A stretch of 64,000 bases of DNA, taken from Haliotis asinina (taxonomy: Eukaryota; Mollusca; Gastropoda; Lepetellida; Haliotidae). Made by a program: the position numbers and the translations under genes. Under the pieces are notes generated by a model, which saw only the letters and a list, made by a program, of their open reading frames with translations, made no database searches and had not been told where the DNA came from. Shown here one piece after another: positions 48,243 to 59,970 of the stretch. The stretch spans positions 55,688,753 to 55,752,752 of the forward strand of contig NC_090290.1 in the NCBI RefSeq assembly GCF_037392515.1, in the 5' to 3' direction. Each line of letters opens with the position of its first letter. Within the stretch, counting starts at the first letter, position 1.

Positions 48243-48490
48243 TGTTCAAAATTGCTTCTGTTCATCCAGCAGAAAATGGGTACCTGGTGGGATAAGTCAT
48301 ATGACTATAACCTTCTACCCCCTTTCAGGCAACCTGGGTTATCCGGAGTAATAATATTGCTGCTTTGACTGTTAGTGGTATGTGCATTCACCTCGTGAGT
48401 GGAGATTGGCGCAATGAGTGGAGATTGGCACAATGAGTGGAGATTGGCACAATGAGTGGAGACTGGCGCAATGAGTGGAGATTGGCGCAA
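48243..48490 (+). repeat. 5S-SINE body fragment running into 19-bp minisatellite (5 units)
   Basis: 48243-48396 matches the 5S-SINE body (cagcagaaaatgggtacctg, ggataagtcatatgactata, attcacctcgtgagtgg). From 48397 the SINE tail segment gagtggagattggcgcaat is repeated five times; the last unit stops at 48490, where the 640-bp repeat copy B starts. Confidence 0.9.
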
Positions 48491-49129
48491 AGAAGAAATA
48501 TTAGTAAATTTCCTGCGCACTCTTTCCTTTCATTTGGGGCACGTCTCAAATGTTTTGTCTCCTTTTTGGCTAATGCAGTATGTATCGCCATCAAAACAGT
48601 GCATTTTAACAATAATGTCGTTGCGTAGAGAGGTGCCTAGAGACAAAGCATGGTAAGTTTGAAAGCGGTAGCTGTTGTAGTTGTAGTGCAGCAGATTTTG
48701 AGAGCAAAGTAGTCAGAACTGGGCTGAAAAACAGCAGCAAAAACTTCAATCCCAAATAGCGGCCAAACGGTGCATTTTAGCGACTCGACCCGTCGAGGCG
48801 TAATTCTAGACATTTTGATTGCGCATCTGCTCAAGAAGTTTGGTAGTCATTGCAGCAGTAGTTTCGGAGATATTTGCATTTTAAATTGAAAATTTCGAAT
48901 TAATTTTGATTTATCTGCCCTTTGCTTTTGGGCCCACAGCCTAGAGATTTTAATGGGGAATATCTACACCTCGGTGCGCATCTGCCTGATTTTTTTCAAG
49001 CGATTCTGTCCACTGGTGCTCTTTGTAGCTCTGGTACAAAATCCGGCGGAAAAATAAATAATAATAAAAATAATAAAAACATCAGCGATTGCAATAGGTC
49101 TTTTGCCTTATGGCAAGAAGCCCTAATAA
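48490..49129. repeat. 640-bp direct repeat, copy B
   Basis: Second copy of 47485-48124. Its left boundary is fused to the truncated last minisatellite unit. The near identity implies recent duplication. Confidence 0.95.
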
Positions 49130-49559
49130 GAAAATCGTTATTTTTGAGTTTTTAGGGGTTTTGACACTTGCATTTGATAGCATGCCAAACAAACAATTTT
49201 TTTAGTCAAGGTCACCAAGGTCACGTGTCAAGGTCATTTAACTGGTTAGACACAAGAAAAAGCAATTTTTTTCGCGAGCTAAGACGACATTGTTATGGCA
49301 TCTAGGTTGAAAGGAATTAGTGTTTCTGCTTTGCCCGGACCCGCTGTATCATATGCGCTGGTTAGATTTGCTGACAAACTTGTACGTTGTCTGTTCATAT
49401 GGCTGTCCGTCAAAATACTGTATATCCATTATCTCGGAAACTATTCCACGTACGGAGTTGAGATTTTGCACATAGCATCCCCTTGACTATGCGTAACAAT
49501 GCTGTAAAAATCAAGTCATTCGGATTTCAACTTTAGTTGCTATGGATACCCCGATAAAC

Positions 49560-50470
49560 GAAAAACTTCAATCCAAAATGGCGGCCAAACAGTTAGAGAT
49601 ATCGAATTTTGACCCCCGCCCAAAAATGTTCGGCATCGCATGACCAAGCCACATGCAAAATATGGAAGCGATTGGATCAATAGTAATGGAGTTACATGCT
49701 GTTTAATGCCGTTTTAGACGCATATTAGATTTCTCCAATTTTCAAAGCCATATGGCCGCCAAACGATGCAACTTTTGATATACATGTAAGAACACGAAAT
49801 GTTAAGCGTGTCATGCTGATGCACCGTGCCGATTTTCACATCATTGTGTGTAGAACTCCAGTAGCTACAGCGTTTCAAATGTAGTGTCATAAGAATCTGA
49901 GGAAATCCAATATGGCGGCCAAACAATTTACATTTTGACATGCATTTAAGAACAAAAATTGTTCATCACATCACGTTACTGCACACTGCAAGATTGTAGC
50001 TGCGAAGCTGTTATAGTAATGGTGCTGCGATTTTTTGAAAATACATCTGAGTTGAAAATAAACAACAAAAGTAAACATCTCCATATGCGTAACTAAGCAA
50101 GATATCGCAACAAACTTTCACCTGCCACATGTCTCAGGTAGGTAGTCTATATCTGCAAAATTTCAATGTTCTGCTGGCAAAACTTTCAGAGTTATGGATT
50201 GCGGAAAATGCGTACTTCACAAAATCTGCAAATTTCCTTTCAACAGCTTCAATCCAATATGGCCGCCGCATCATGTGACTTTTGATATATCACTAAGAAC
50301 AAAAAATGTTCACCAGCCAAAGGCAACTTCAGAACATGTACTTCTAGTGTTGTAGCTGCTAAGTTTGGCTTGCAAACAAAATCACATAGATGCTTGATAC
50401 GTTTTTGAAGATATCTTTTGCCCCGAAGTAGCATCCAATATGGCAGCCATCAAATGCACATAGTCACATC
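49560..50470. repeat. diverged array around the motif CAATATGGCGGCCAAAC
   Basis: Related motifs at about 49565, 49745, 49905, 50255 and 50430 (and at 47742/48747 inside the 640-bp repeat), each followed by 'ttttgayatat..taagaacaaaaa.tgttca'-like sequence. Spacing is roughly 160-190 bases, with one double step. It looks like an old tandem array or concatenated copies of one element. Confidence 0.65.
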
Positions 50471-50492
50471 TGACGATGTCGTTGCGTAGAGA

Positions 50493-50822
50493 GCTTTGCT
50501 GCTTTGACTGTTAGTGGTATGTGCATTCACCTCGTGAGTGGAGATTGGCGCAATGAGTGGAGATTGGCACAATGAGTGGAGATTGGCACAATGAGTGGAG
50601 ACTGGCGCAATGAGTGGAGATTGGCACAATGAGTGGAGACTGGCGCAATGAGTGGAGATTGGCGCAATGAGTGGAGATTGGCAAAATGAGTGGAGACTGG
50701 CGCAATGAGTGGAGATTGGCGCAATGAGTGGAGATTGGCGCAATGAGTGGAGATTGGCACAATGAGTGGAGACTGGCGCAATGAGTGGAGATTGGCAAAA
50801 TGAGTGGAGACTGGCGCAATGA
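50493..50822 (+). repeat. SINE-tail minisatellite, 15 units of 19 bp
   Basis: 50493-50535 is the end of the 5S-SINE body (tgctttgactgttagtggta, attcacctcg). Units of gagtggagattggcgcaat then begin at 50536 and continue 15 times in exact 19-base steps. Variation is confined to att/act and cgc/cac/caa positions. Confidence 0.97.
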
Positions 50823-50831
50823 GCAGTAGAG

Positions 50832-50854
50832 GACGTAACGTGTACGCGAGACGG
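50832..50854 (+). other. 23-bp CpG-rich motif beside minisatellite
   Basis: Contains GTAACGTGTACGCGAGACGG. The exact reverse complement is at 58617-58639, also within ~10 bp of a 19-bp minisatellite. Related strings (gttacgcgtac, cgtctcgcgta) lie just downstream and in each unit of the 250-bp satellite. Confidence 0.9.
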
Positions 50855-51590
50855 TCTCCCGTTACGCGTACAAGTGACTACCTGAGAGGGGGTCACTCCT
50901 ACGCGTGACTCCCTGATCACAGAGAGAGAAATTCTGCATGTCACACAAAAACATGTCTAAAATTGTTATTTGTGAAAATAATTAAACAAAATTTGCTACA
51001 GTCATTGACAGATGGTCAAGTTATTGGATGACGTGAATGAAAACATAAAAAGAGGAAATTAAATTGTCAAATAATGACAAAAATGTGCAAAATTTGAGTA
51101 AAAATTGGCGATATTCAACAGCGAATTTCACCTATGTGCATAATTTTCAGAAACTTACATTTAGTATTTTCTGAAAGCTCATTTATCGTAGATTCATAAT
51201 ATATATGCAGCTTTCGATGCACACCAACGCACACCTGTTTGTTATTGTGTTGAAACATGTTTACTTTCTTCGAAACCGCGCGAATCGTCTCGCGTAGAAG
51301 TGACCGGGTTAGCGTGTCATTAATGGGAGGTAACTGATGCCTGACTAAATTGCCCAGTCAAAACATCCGTCTTGAGTCTGAGACTGTGTGAAGCGTACGT
51401 AATGTACATGGCGATATTTCTTGCGTTAAACAAAATCACGAATAACATTTTTTCATACGGACTACTCTTTTGTTGGAAGTATAATCGTTGGAAAACACGA
51501 TTAAGAGTGGGGGTCACTTCTACCGATGTAAAAACAGTTTTACGTTTCATGTTAGCTGCCATACCAGTAGATATTAGACTTCAGACGACA

Positions 51591-54022
51591 ATTTTCACCT
51601 ATGTGTACACTTCACATAAACATGATTTTCATATTTTCTGAAAGCTTATTCAACGCAGATTTACCTCGTACATGTACTTGTTCGTGTACATTAACGCACA
51701 TAGGTGTATCATCGTGTTGAAATAAACCTATCTTCCTCCCACCGCTCGTCACAGACACACACAGCGTCCTCACAATTTCGTTACGCGTACGAGAGACGCT
51801 ACCCAGAAGCACGAACAAAAGTAGTCAGTTTTTGACGGCAATTTTCACCTATGTGCACATTTCACACAAACATGATCTTTATATTTTCTGAAAGTTTGTT
51901 CCATGCAGAATTACCTCGTATAAGTACTTGTTCGCGTACACGAATGCACATAGGTGTACAATCGCGATCAAACACATCTACTTTCAACCCACCGCTCGTC
52001 ACAGACACACACAGCGTCCTCACAATTTCGTTACGCGTACGAGGGACGCTTCCCAGAAGCACGAACAAAAGTAGTTAGCCTTTGACGACAATTTTCACCT
52101 ATGTGCACATTTCACACAAACATGATCTTTATATTTTCTGAAAGTTTGTTCCATGCAGAATTACCTCGTATAAGTACCTGTTCGTGTACACGAATGCACA
52201 TAGGTGTACAATCGCGATCAAACACATCTACTTTCCACCCACCGCTGGTCACAAACACACACAGCGTCCTCACAATTTCGTTACGCGTACGAGAGACGCT
52301 TCCCAGAAGCACGAACAAAAGTAGTCAGCCTTTGACGACAATTTTCACCTATGTGCACATTTCACACACACATGATCTTTATATTTTCTGAAAGCATGTT
52401 CCATGCAGATTTGCCTCGTACAAGTACTTGTTCGTGTACACGAATGCACATAGGTGTACAATCGCGATGAAACACATCTACTTTCTAGCCACCGCTCGTC
52501 ACAGACACACAAACGGCCTCACAATTTCGTTACGCGTACGAGAGACGCTACCCAGAAGCACGAACAAAAGTAGTCAGTTTTTGACGACAATTTTCACCTA
52601 TGTGCACATTTCACACAAACATGGTCTTTATATTTTCTGAAGGCTTGTTCCATGCAGATTTACCTCGTATAAGTACCTGTTTGTGTACACGAATGCACAT
52701 AGGTGTACAATCGCGATCAAACACATCTACTTTCCACCCACCGCCCGTCACAGACACACAAACGGCCTCACAATTTCGTTACGCGTACGAGAGACGCTAC
52801 CCAGAAGCACGAACAAAAGTAGTCAGTTTTTGACGGCAGTTTTCACCTATGTGCACATTTCACACAAACACGATCTTTATATTTTCTGAAAGCTTGTTCC
52901 ATGCAGATTTACTTCGTATAAGTACTTGTTCGTGTACACGAATGCACATAGGTGTACAATCGCGATGAAACACATCTACTTTCTAGCCACCGCTCGTCAC
53001 AGACACACAAACGGCCTCACAATTTCGTTACGCGTACGAGAGACGCTACCCAGAAGCACGAACAAAAGTAGTCAGTTTTTTGACGGCAATTTTCACCTAT
53101 GTGCACATTTCACACAAACATGATCTTTATATTTTCTGAAAGCTTGTTCCATGCAGATTTACTTCGTATAAGTACTTGTTCGTGTACACGAGTGCACATA
53201 GGTGTACAATCGCGATCAAACACATCTACTTTCCACCCACCGCCCGTCACAGACACACAAACGGCCTCACAATTTCGTTACGCGTACGAGAGACGCTACC
53301 CAGAAGCACGAACAAAAGTAGTCAGTTTTTGACGGCAGTTTTCACCTATGTGCACATTTCACACAAACATGATCTTTATATTTTCTGAAAGCTTGTTCCA
53401 TGCAGATTTACCTCGTATAAGTACTTGTTCGTGTACACGAATGCACATAGGTGTACAATCGCGATCAAACACATCTACTTTCTAGCCACCGCTCGTCACA
53501 GACACACAAACGGCCTCACAATTTCGTTACGCGTACGAGAGACGCTACCCAGAAGCACGAACAAAAGTAGTCAGTTTTTGACGGCAATTTTCACCTATGT
53601 GCACATTTCACACAAACATGATCTTTATATTTTCTGAAAGCTTGTTCCATGCAGATTTACTTCGTATAAGTACTTGTTCGTGTACACGAGTGCACATAGG
53701 TGTACAATCGCGATGAAACACATCTACTTTCCTGCTACTGGCCACAGACACACACACCGCCCTCACAACATCAACAGACGTTCGAGAGGCAAAAGTGGTC
53801 GGTTTTGACGACGATTTTTACATATGTGCCAGTGTCATAGAAACATTAACTTAACATGTTCTGAAAGCATATTCAATGCAGATTTACACCATACAAGTAC
53901 TTGTTCAAGTACACGAACGCACATAGGTGTGGCATCGCGTTGAAACACATCTACTTTCCTCCCACTGCTCGTCAGACACTCAAACCTTACTCACAAGATC
54001 GTTACGACTACGAGAGACGCCT
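51591..54022. repeat. ~250-bp satellite array, about ten units
   Basis: Units start at 51591, 51841, 52091, 52341, 52590, 52839, 53089, 53338, 53587 and 53814 (the last diverged). Each contains ttttcacctatgtgcacatt, tttatattttctgaaag, gcacataggtgtacaatcgc and ttcgttacgcgtacgagaga. Degenerate unit-like sequence continues left to about 51120. Frames encoding 'MCTFHTNMIFIF..' arise from the periodicity and are not genes. Confidence 0.97.
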
Positions 54023-54298
54023 TCTGCCACGGGAGCAGACCTGGTGCACAATATGTTCACTCGCATCAAGTGGTAAGTAACTTCGGAGGACTGCATGATC
54101 TTTAATAGTTTAAGCAAAATGTATTCTTGAACACACTGTATGCAGGAATTACCACTCATTTCCTTAAGTTTTATGTCATTGTCATCAACACGTAATATTA
54201 TAGAAATGCGATTTCTCCACTTTTAAACAGATGACGTGAATTAGATAAAAAAAAAGAGTTATTTAGACGGAGATTTATGTATTCATATATATTGTTTC

Positions 54299-54893
54299 CA
54301 GTCTAAGTAAACTTAGCCTCAGTACTTTTCCTTACGCTCCACTACTGAATCTAACAAAACCTTATGGGAGGTCGCGTCAGGTAACCTTTGGGACTGACCA
54401 ATCAGAACACAGCTTTCCAAATCGCGAAAGTGGACATTCGCACACACCTTTTGAACTTTTTATCTCGAAAAGGTTCGTAACCGAACGATTCCGAATGTTA
54501 TTTAGCGTATGATCGCTTCTGGGTGATTCACACGGCGCACATTACAACCATGACAACAGAGTAAACTGTCTCCGAAAACAGTGTTTTGGCAATATTCAAG
54601 GGATCTCATCTTGCAGAAATATTAGCCAATGGTAACCATGTCAACAGAAACCCCAAAGCGTATATATCGCAGGTCAAATATCTGTATTTTCTGCGGATTG
54701 TTGTTTGTGGAGAGATCTGTGCCCCTAAGTAGTAGCCGTTGTCTGATTGGTTAAATCTATATAACCGTCTCGCTATTGATTGGACGGTCATAGGTCGCTC
54801 AAAGGTTGCCTGATGCGACCTTCTGCTAGGGTTTGTTAAACTCAGTGGTGGAGTTTAAGGAATAACATTGAGACTGAGTTTACTTAGACTGAC
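54299..54893. mobile_element. foldback element, ~595 bp
   Basis: Inverted ends cagtctaagtaaacttagcc..ttatgggaggtcgcgtcagg on the left and cctgatgcgaccttctgcta..gagtttacttagactg on the right, arms ~95 bp, imperfect. attgtttc lies at 54291-54298 and 54894-54901, a likely 8-bp target duplication. Confidence 0.85.
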
Positions 54894-54984
54894 ATTGTTT
54901 CAAAGCTGTATTATTAGTCAACTACAGCAATAAAATCAGTCGAGCCACCCCTGTTACACACGGAAGATGCCACTTCCCTGTGCA

Positions 54985-55690
54985 GATTTTGCTCACCTAC
55001 AAATCAACTGAATTTTTGTCACAACTGAATAAACATGATTCTGTCTTTTACCAGCTTAACAACACCAAACAAAATAGTTAGCATTTACTTGTGCGTTTTT
55101 AAGTTTACCACGGACGATAAAAGCATCGTAAGCAGGAAACTGCACTGTGGCTGGCAGTGTCCACAAGACAGCCGTGTCAACTGTCTGCAAATATGCTGTC
55201 TCCAAACCCAATAAATGGGTATCCAGTCTCCTACCTGTATATTCAGGGCTAATGAACTGCAGTCATAAACTATGCCTGACTGCATCCTCTTCATTCCCGC
55301 TTAATCATTGCTGGAAAACAGTGTCGTGTGTGATATTGCATAATCTGTGTGAAATTTATTTGTGTTTCATTCCGTCAGGGGACAAATACAATTCGCCGTA
55401 CTGAATAATTTTGAACATGCACCTGTGTCCGAGAATATACAACTATTTCCATAGTTATACTAAATACATATAAAACATTCAGTGAAAGGTTACGTAATTA
55501 TGACAAATAATGCAAACCTCCCTGGTATACACATATTTCTTCATTCTGCAGATGATGGCTAAAAAGGCTGTCCAAACCAACATGCTGGACTGTAGCTGGG
55601 TCTGGTTGTCTTCCCCTGTCCATGCTGTCGTCCAGGAAGGAAAACCCTTCCTATTTCACGCATATACATAGAATATATATTTCTGTGTTG
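54985..55690. repeat. diverged segmental duplication, copy A
   Basis: Pairs with 56050-56770. Shared landmarks in the same order: accagacagccgtg-like acaagacagccgtgtcaact, cacctgtatattcag, actacagtcat/actgcagtcat, atgcctg, cacaattcgccg/tacaattcgccg, tggttgtcttcc, ccatgctgtc, gcatatacat. No coding frame is conserved between the copies. Confidence 0.8.
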
Positions 55691-56049
55691 GCTTTGAATG
55701 TATTGTTTTTATCTATGAATACTATTTAAACCATCTACCAAAGTAAAAGATAGGAAAGCCGATGATAGTGTTGACAACGACGCACAGCACTTTCAAGTAC
55801 TCTTCGAAGATAATCAGTACAAGAATAACTCCTTCATACCAAAACAGAACACTTTGAAAAACATTATAACATTAGGAAATAAAAATCTGTTTATAAGTCG
55901 TCGATCAGGAATGCTATGGACAATATTTTGAGTTTGTAATCATCTGGAACAACTTTACTCCTTTCTTCCTCATGAATATGTCATCTCATTATCACGTGAG
56001 AGATCGTTATCACGTGGTCAGTTCAATCGGAATGAAGTAAGAAAACGCT

Positions 56050-56770
56050 ATTTTGCCCACCTCCATGCGACTTGAATATTTGTCACCACAAAATAAACAT
56101 TTCTATGAATACATGTAATTAGCATTTAATTATATGTTTTCAAGCTATCATAAAATATACCTCGAACGACAAAGGCACCGTAAACAGGAAATTACACAAT
56201 CGCCCCCCGTGTCCACCAGACAGCCGTGTAAACTGTCTGCAAACTCATTAGATGTATACACCCTGAAGTAACGTGCTGTACTGCATCACACCTGTTGCCT
56301 GTCTCCACCTGTATATTCAGTGATACCCAACTACAGTCATTAATTATGCCTGGCCGCGTTCGGCCCAGTCTTCACTCCAGTGTCACGTGTGTGATACAAA
56401 AAATTGCGTAATCCAAATGAAAGTTAATTGTGTTGCATTCGGCCAAAAAGATGAACCAAGACAAGCACAATTCGCCGCACTGATGTATTTGAAATATGTA
56501 CCTGTGTTTCATAACCATAGCTGTACTACATACATCTAAAACATTCAGTGAAAGCTTCATACATTTTCGTTTTTATAACAAATAATGCAATGTTCAATGG
56601 AATGTGCGTGTTCCCTCATTCTGCCTACTCCTGGCGGAAACGGGCATTTGGCCGTTCCCAGTCCAACGCAGCATGCAGGATTATATACGGGGCTGGTTGT
56701 CTTCCACTGGCCATGCTGTCTTCCAGGAACGAAAACCTTTTCTGTTTCAAGCATATACATATAATATGTG
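56050..56770. repeat. diverged segmental duplication, copy B
   Basis: See copy A; offset is about 1.05 kb, identity moderate with many small indels, so this duplication is much older than the 640-bp one. Confidence 0.8.
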
Positions 56771-58610
56771 TAAACAAGAAAGTCCCAGTTTTTACCTGAA
56801 GTAGATCTGGTAATGTGTGTTGTTAGTTTTGTTGTAGAAAAGGTATATATGCAAATACGTATGTATTCGATCTAATTGAAGTTGCCTGTATGTGTACAGG
56901 GTAAGTGAAACAACACATTCTTACCTTAATATACTGTGCACACTGAAGGGGATGGAGGAATGATGTCTTCCAGGATGAGGGATGTTAAGCAAATCGTCGA
57001 CATGATGCACAATTCTTCAGAAAATGATCATTTGTAGAATTAACATGAGCTTACCTACTGCGTAATGTATCCGCCAGGTCATATGGAGTTTGATCGAAAG
57101 AGGGGGCGAAAGATATTACAACCTGCAGGGGGCGTTAAGTTTCCTTATTTAAATTTGTATTTTCGTACTTTTTTCATTTCGAAATTATGTCACAAAGTGT
57201 GATTTCTTTTTTTAAATGCCTTTATCAAATCATGTCAATTTCCGAAGGCATAAATTAGGTTCAAGTTACTTATATGCATTTTCATGATCAACAAGTCATC
57301 ATTCGCAAGCTGGACCGTACAGAGGAACACCATCCTCAACTTGCAATAAGCAAACACGAGATCAGTGAGCCGCTCAACCAAAAACATTATAACAGTTACC
57401 GTCTAATTAGTTTGTTTTCTTCCCAACTTCTGTCATTTTACACAATGCACATCTATTTACGGTGGTCTTAAAAGAAACATCATTTCTCTTTCAAGAGGTT
57501 CAGAAACGTTTGCATTTGGTTCGGTTCCAATGGTGAACACTAGCTAAGACTACAAATCTGTTTGCTGTAATCGTCTTGGCAATGAAGTATTGCAGATTCA
57601 TACCCGTGGAGATATTCAGAGAGATATGCATCATAGCCTAATTTTCATACATCAATAACATTTTTTCAGATCTGTTTACAAAATAGTGTGTATACCGATG
57701 AAACTGCATACTCACTTCCTTCGGATAACACCTCACATACGAGGGGTTCACGCTTCATTTGATTGGCTGAAACAGTCGCGCACGTTTACAGAGACTGTAT
57801 GTTCTGTAAAACAGCATGCACGGCTAATGTGGGCATAAACTGATATGTACTCTGGAAGATACGATATCCACATGTCAACACCATGAGCTGTAATGAAATA
57901 TGGAAGCAGGTATTTTAGTATAACACTAATTTTGATCAGTACGAGATGTCAGCTTTGGCTGGCACCGCGAGTCCCTTTTTTCAGTGTGCTGTGTGGAGTT
58001 ACACAATGGACGTACGTCACTTCCGAAAAATATGCAAATGATTTAATAGTTTTCGCAGGATTACTTTTGACGAAATTGGCAAAGTTTTGATTCATGCAAG
58101 ATGCGGTGGGGGTCGTATTAGTTTCAAAATATTCTGTAACTTTCTGCAAGATGAATACGTTGACATTTCCACCAGTAATACATTCAAATGAAATAAATCA
58201 CCTTTTCATGAGCGATTAATTGATTTTTGTGTAATTGGCATATGTAAACAGCCGACCTTGGGCGTGGTATTCTGCTTTCCCGATGTTTTCACGTGCCGAA
58301 AATATCGAAAATAGAGAGGCCAAGTATGGATCAACCTAGGATGATTGTAAATATTTTGTCGGCCAAACAACTTGTATTCTGCAGGTTGTAATCTGTTCAG
58401 TGCAAATGACGAAAGCGTGGCATCCGAGATCGAAAAACCTGTTCATTCACGACTGTCAAGTACCCCACTACCCTTGGGGATTTTACGGGACGCTTTAATT
58501 ACCCTGCATCGTGTTCGCACCCAATCGAGGTGGTTCCACGGTGATTGAATTAATTAGGGGGAAGCGCTTCAGTTAGTACCGCGGAGCGCACCGTCTCGCG
58601 GACAAGAGAC
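56771..58610. other. unique AT-rich stretch without recognised gene
   Basis: No exon, repeat or RNA recognised on either strand. Confidence 0.5.
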
Positions 58611-58616
58611 GATAGG

Positions 58617-58639
58617 CCGTCTCGCGTACACGTTACGTC
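58617..58639 (-). other. 23-bp CpG-rich motif, inverted copy
   Basis: Exact reverse complement of 50832-50854, 10 bases before the minisatellite at 58650. Confidence 0.9.
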
Positions 58640-58649
58640 TCGGACTGAT

Positions 58650-58830
58650 GAGTGGAGATTGGCAAAATGAGTGGAGATTGGCGCAATGAGTGGAGATTGG
58701 CGCAATGAGTGGAGATTGGCAAAATGAGTGGAGACTGGCGCAATGAATGGAGATTGATGCAATGAGTGGAGATTGGCGCAATCAATGGAGATAGGTGCAA
58801 TATAAATGCACTTATTATTATTATTGAATC
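58650..58830 (+). repeat. SINE-tail minisatellite, 8 units, with SINE (ATT)n end
   Basis: Units of 19 bp start at 58650 and continue to about 58801; the last three are diverged. The array then passes into ataaatgcacttattattat, a plausible original 3' end of the 5S-derived SINE. Confidence 0.92.
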
Positions 58831-58849
58831 ATAATGGCAGTACTTCAGG

Positions 58850-59032
58850 TGACTTGTAAAGATCTGGGTTAGAACTGGTCTTCAGTAACTCATCTTTGTC
58901 ATAAGAGACAACTAGCATGAGGCTCACTGACACATTTGGATTGTCTGGTCCAGACATGATGCCTTACAGACCACTGTCATATAGCTGGAATATTGCAGAG
59001 TGCAGAGTAAACCTTAACTCACTCACTCACTA
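58850..59032 (+). mobile_element. second CACTCACTC-family repeat, partial
   Basis: cataagagacaactagcatg, ggattgtctggtccagacat, cagaccactgtcatatagct, ggaatattgcagagtgcaga, (actc)n. Confidence 0.8.
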
Positions 59033-59854
59033 ATGCAGGTGAGCTACCAAATCTTGGGGATCAATTTTGAAGGCAAGTGATCAGGATTTAATGTCTATTG
59101 ATCGGAAGTATTGATCTCAAGGCTGCAGCACTCTCCTTCCTAATTAGGCTGTACTTTTGACAACCTTGTGTAGACGTATATGGACCAGAGGCATGCAGTA
59201 GATCTTCCTGTCAGTAATATGCTGCACAGATTTTAATTCTGAAAGTGGCATGAATTTGTTCTTGTAAACATTGTATCATTTGACATTCATGTTGATAACA
59301 TACTTGGGTGTGGAGTTTCAGTTGGTGTTACGTAGTGGCTGGTTTGTGTTTACCAGCTGCTGCTTTCTGGCACTTCCATCGCAGTGTTATCACACACAGG
59401 GATGGAATGTATATGTATGTGAACATGCTGTGGTCATCTGGGGATTACAGCAAACACTTTTAGAATTAGGATCATGATGGAATTTTCCAGATAGATCCCT
59501 TTTAAAATAGCTCAGACACTAATTATTAGTCTATAGTCATGCTTGTAATACCCGAAGGATCTCAAGAATGATTTCAAACTTTGTAAATTTTGTTTTTTGC
59601 TCACCCTTACTCTGATTTTCTCCCCATCCTTGCCTTATCTGTCTTGATATTACTGCACACAAAAAAATTGATTTATCCAAACTTGAGATCATCATGAACC
59701 CATTAATTTGATGGTTTTGAGAAATTGTGATGATATTAAACAAGCAAATTTCCAAGATATTTTAATATAATCTGTGGAAAAGTGTCCCAAAAGGATCTTT
59801 CAATCAGCCCCAATTCATTATAGTAGGAAGTTATGACTGAACATGTGGCCCTGC

Positions 59855-59970
59855 AGAGTGAGTGAGAATGGTTTTATGGGCTTTGCACTTTGTGCCCATG
59901 TGGGGAATCGAACCAGGATCTTTGGCTTGATGAGCCAATGCTTTAACAACTAGGCTACCCACAGCCCCAC
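59855..59970 (-). mobile_element. tRNA-derived SINE, internally deleted
   Basis: Reverse complement: ggtagcctagttgttaaagc, cctggttcgattccccacat, gggcacaaagtgc, then directly ccataaaaccattctcactc. The central gatattgctggaat part is missing. Confidence 0.85.

Noticed and set aside
47917..49155. Repeated frame MLLGPQPRDFNGEYLHLG.. as a duplicated gene
   Set aside because: It lies in the 640-bp repeat, ends differently in each copy and has no domain or splice support; more likely repeat sequence.
50536..50822. CRISPR array
   Set aside because: The 19-bp units are contiguous without unique spacers, and the DNA is eukaryotic.
50450..50944. 164-residue minus-strand frame rich in 'SPLIAPISTHCANLHS'
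   Set aside because: It is the translation of the 19-bp minisatellite: three units make 57 bases, i.e. 19 codons, so all frames stay open. The same happens at 48305-48520 and 58550-58781. No protein.
51851..53637. Repeated ~70-codon frames (FVYTNAHRCTIAI.., CTFHTNMIFIFS..)
   Set aside because: By-products of the 250-bp satellite. Units are 249-250 bp, so frames change between units, and no start or splice context exists.
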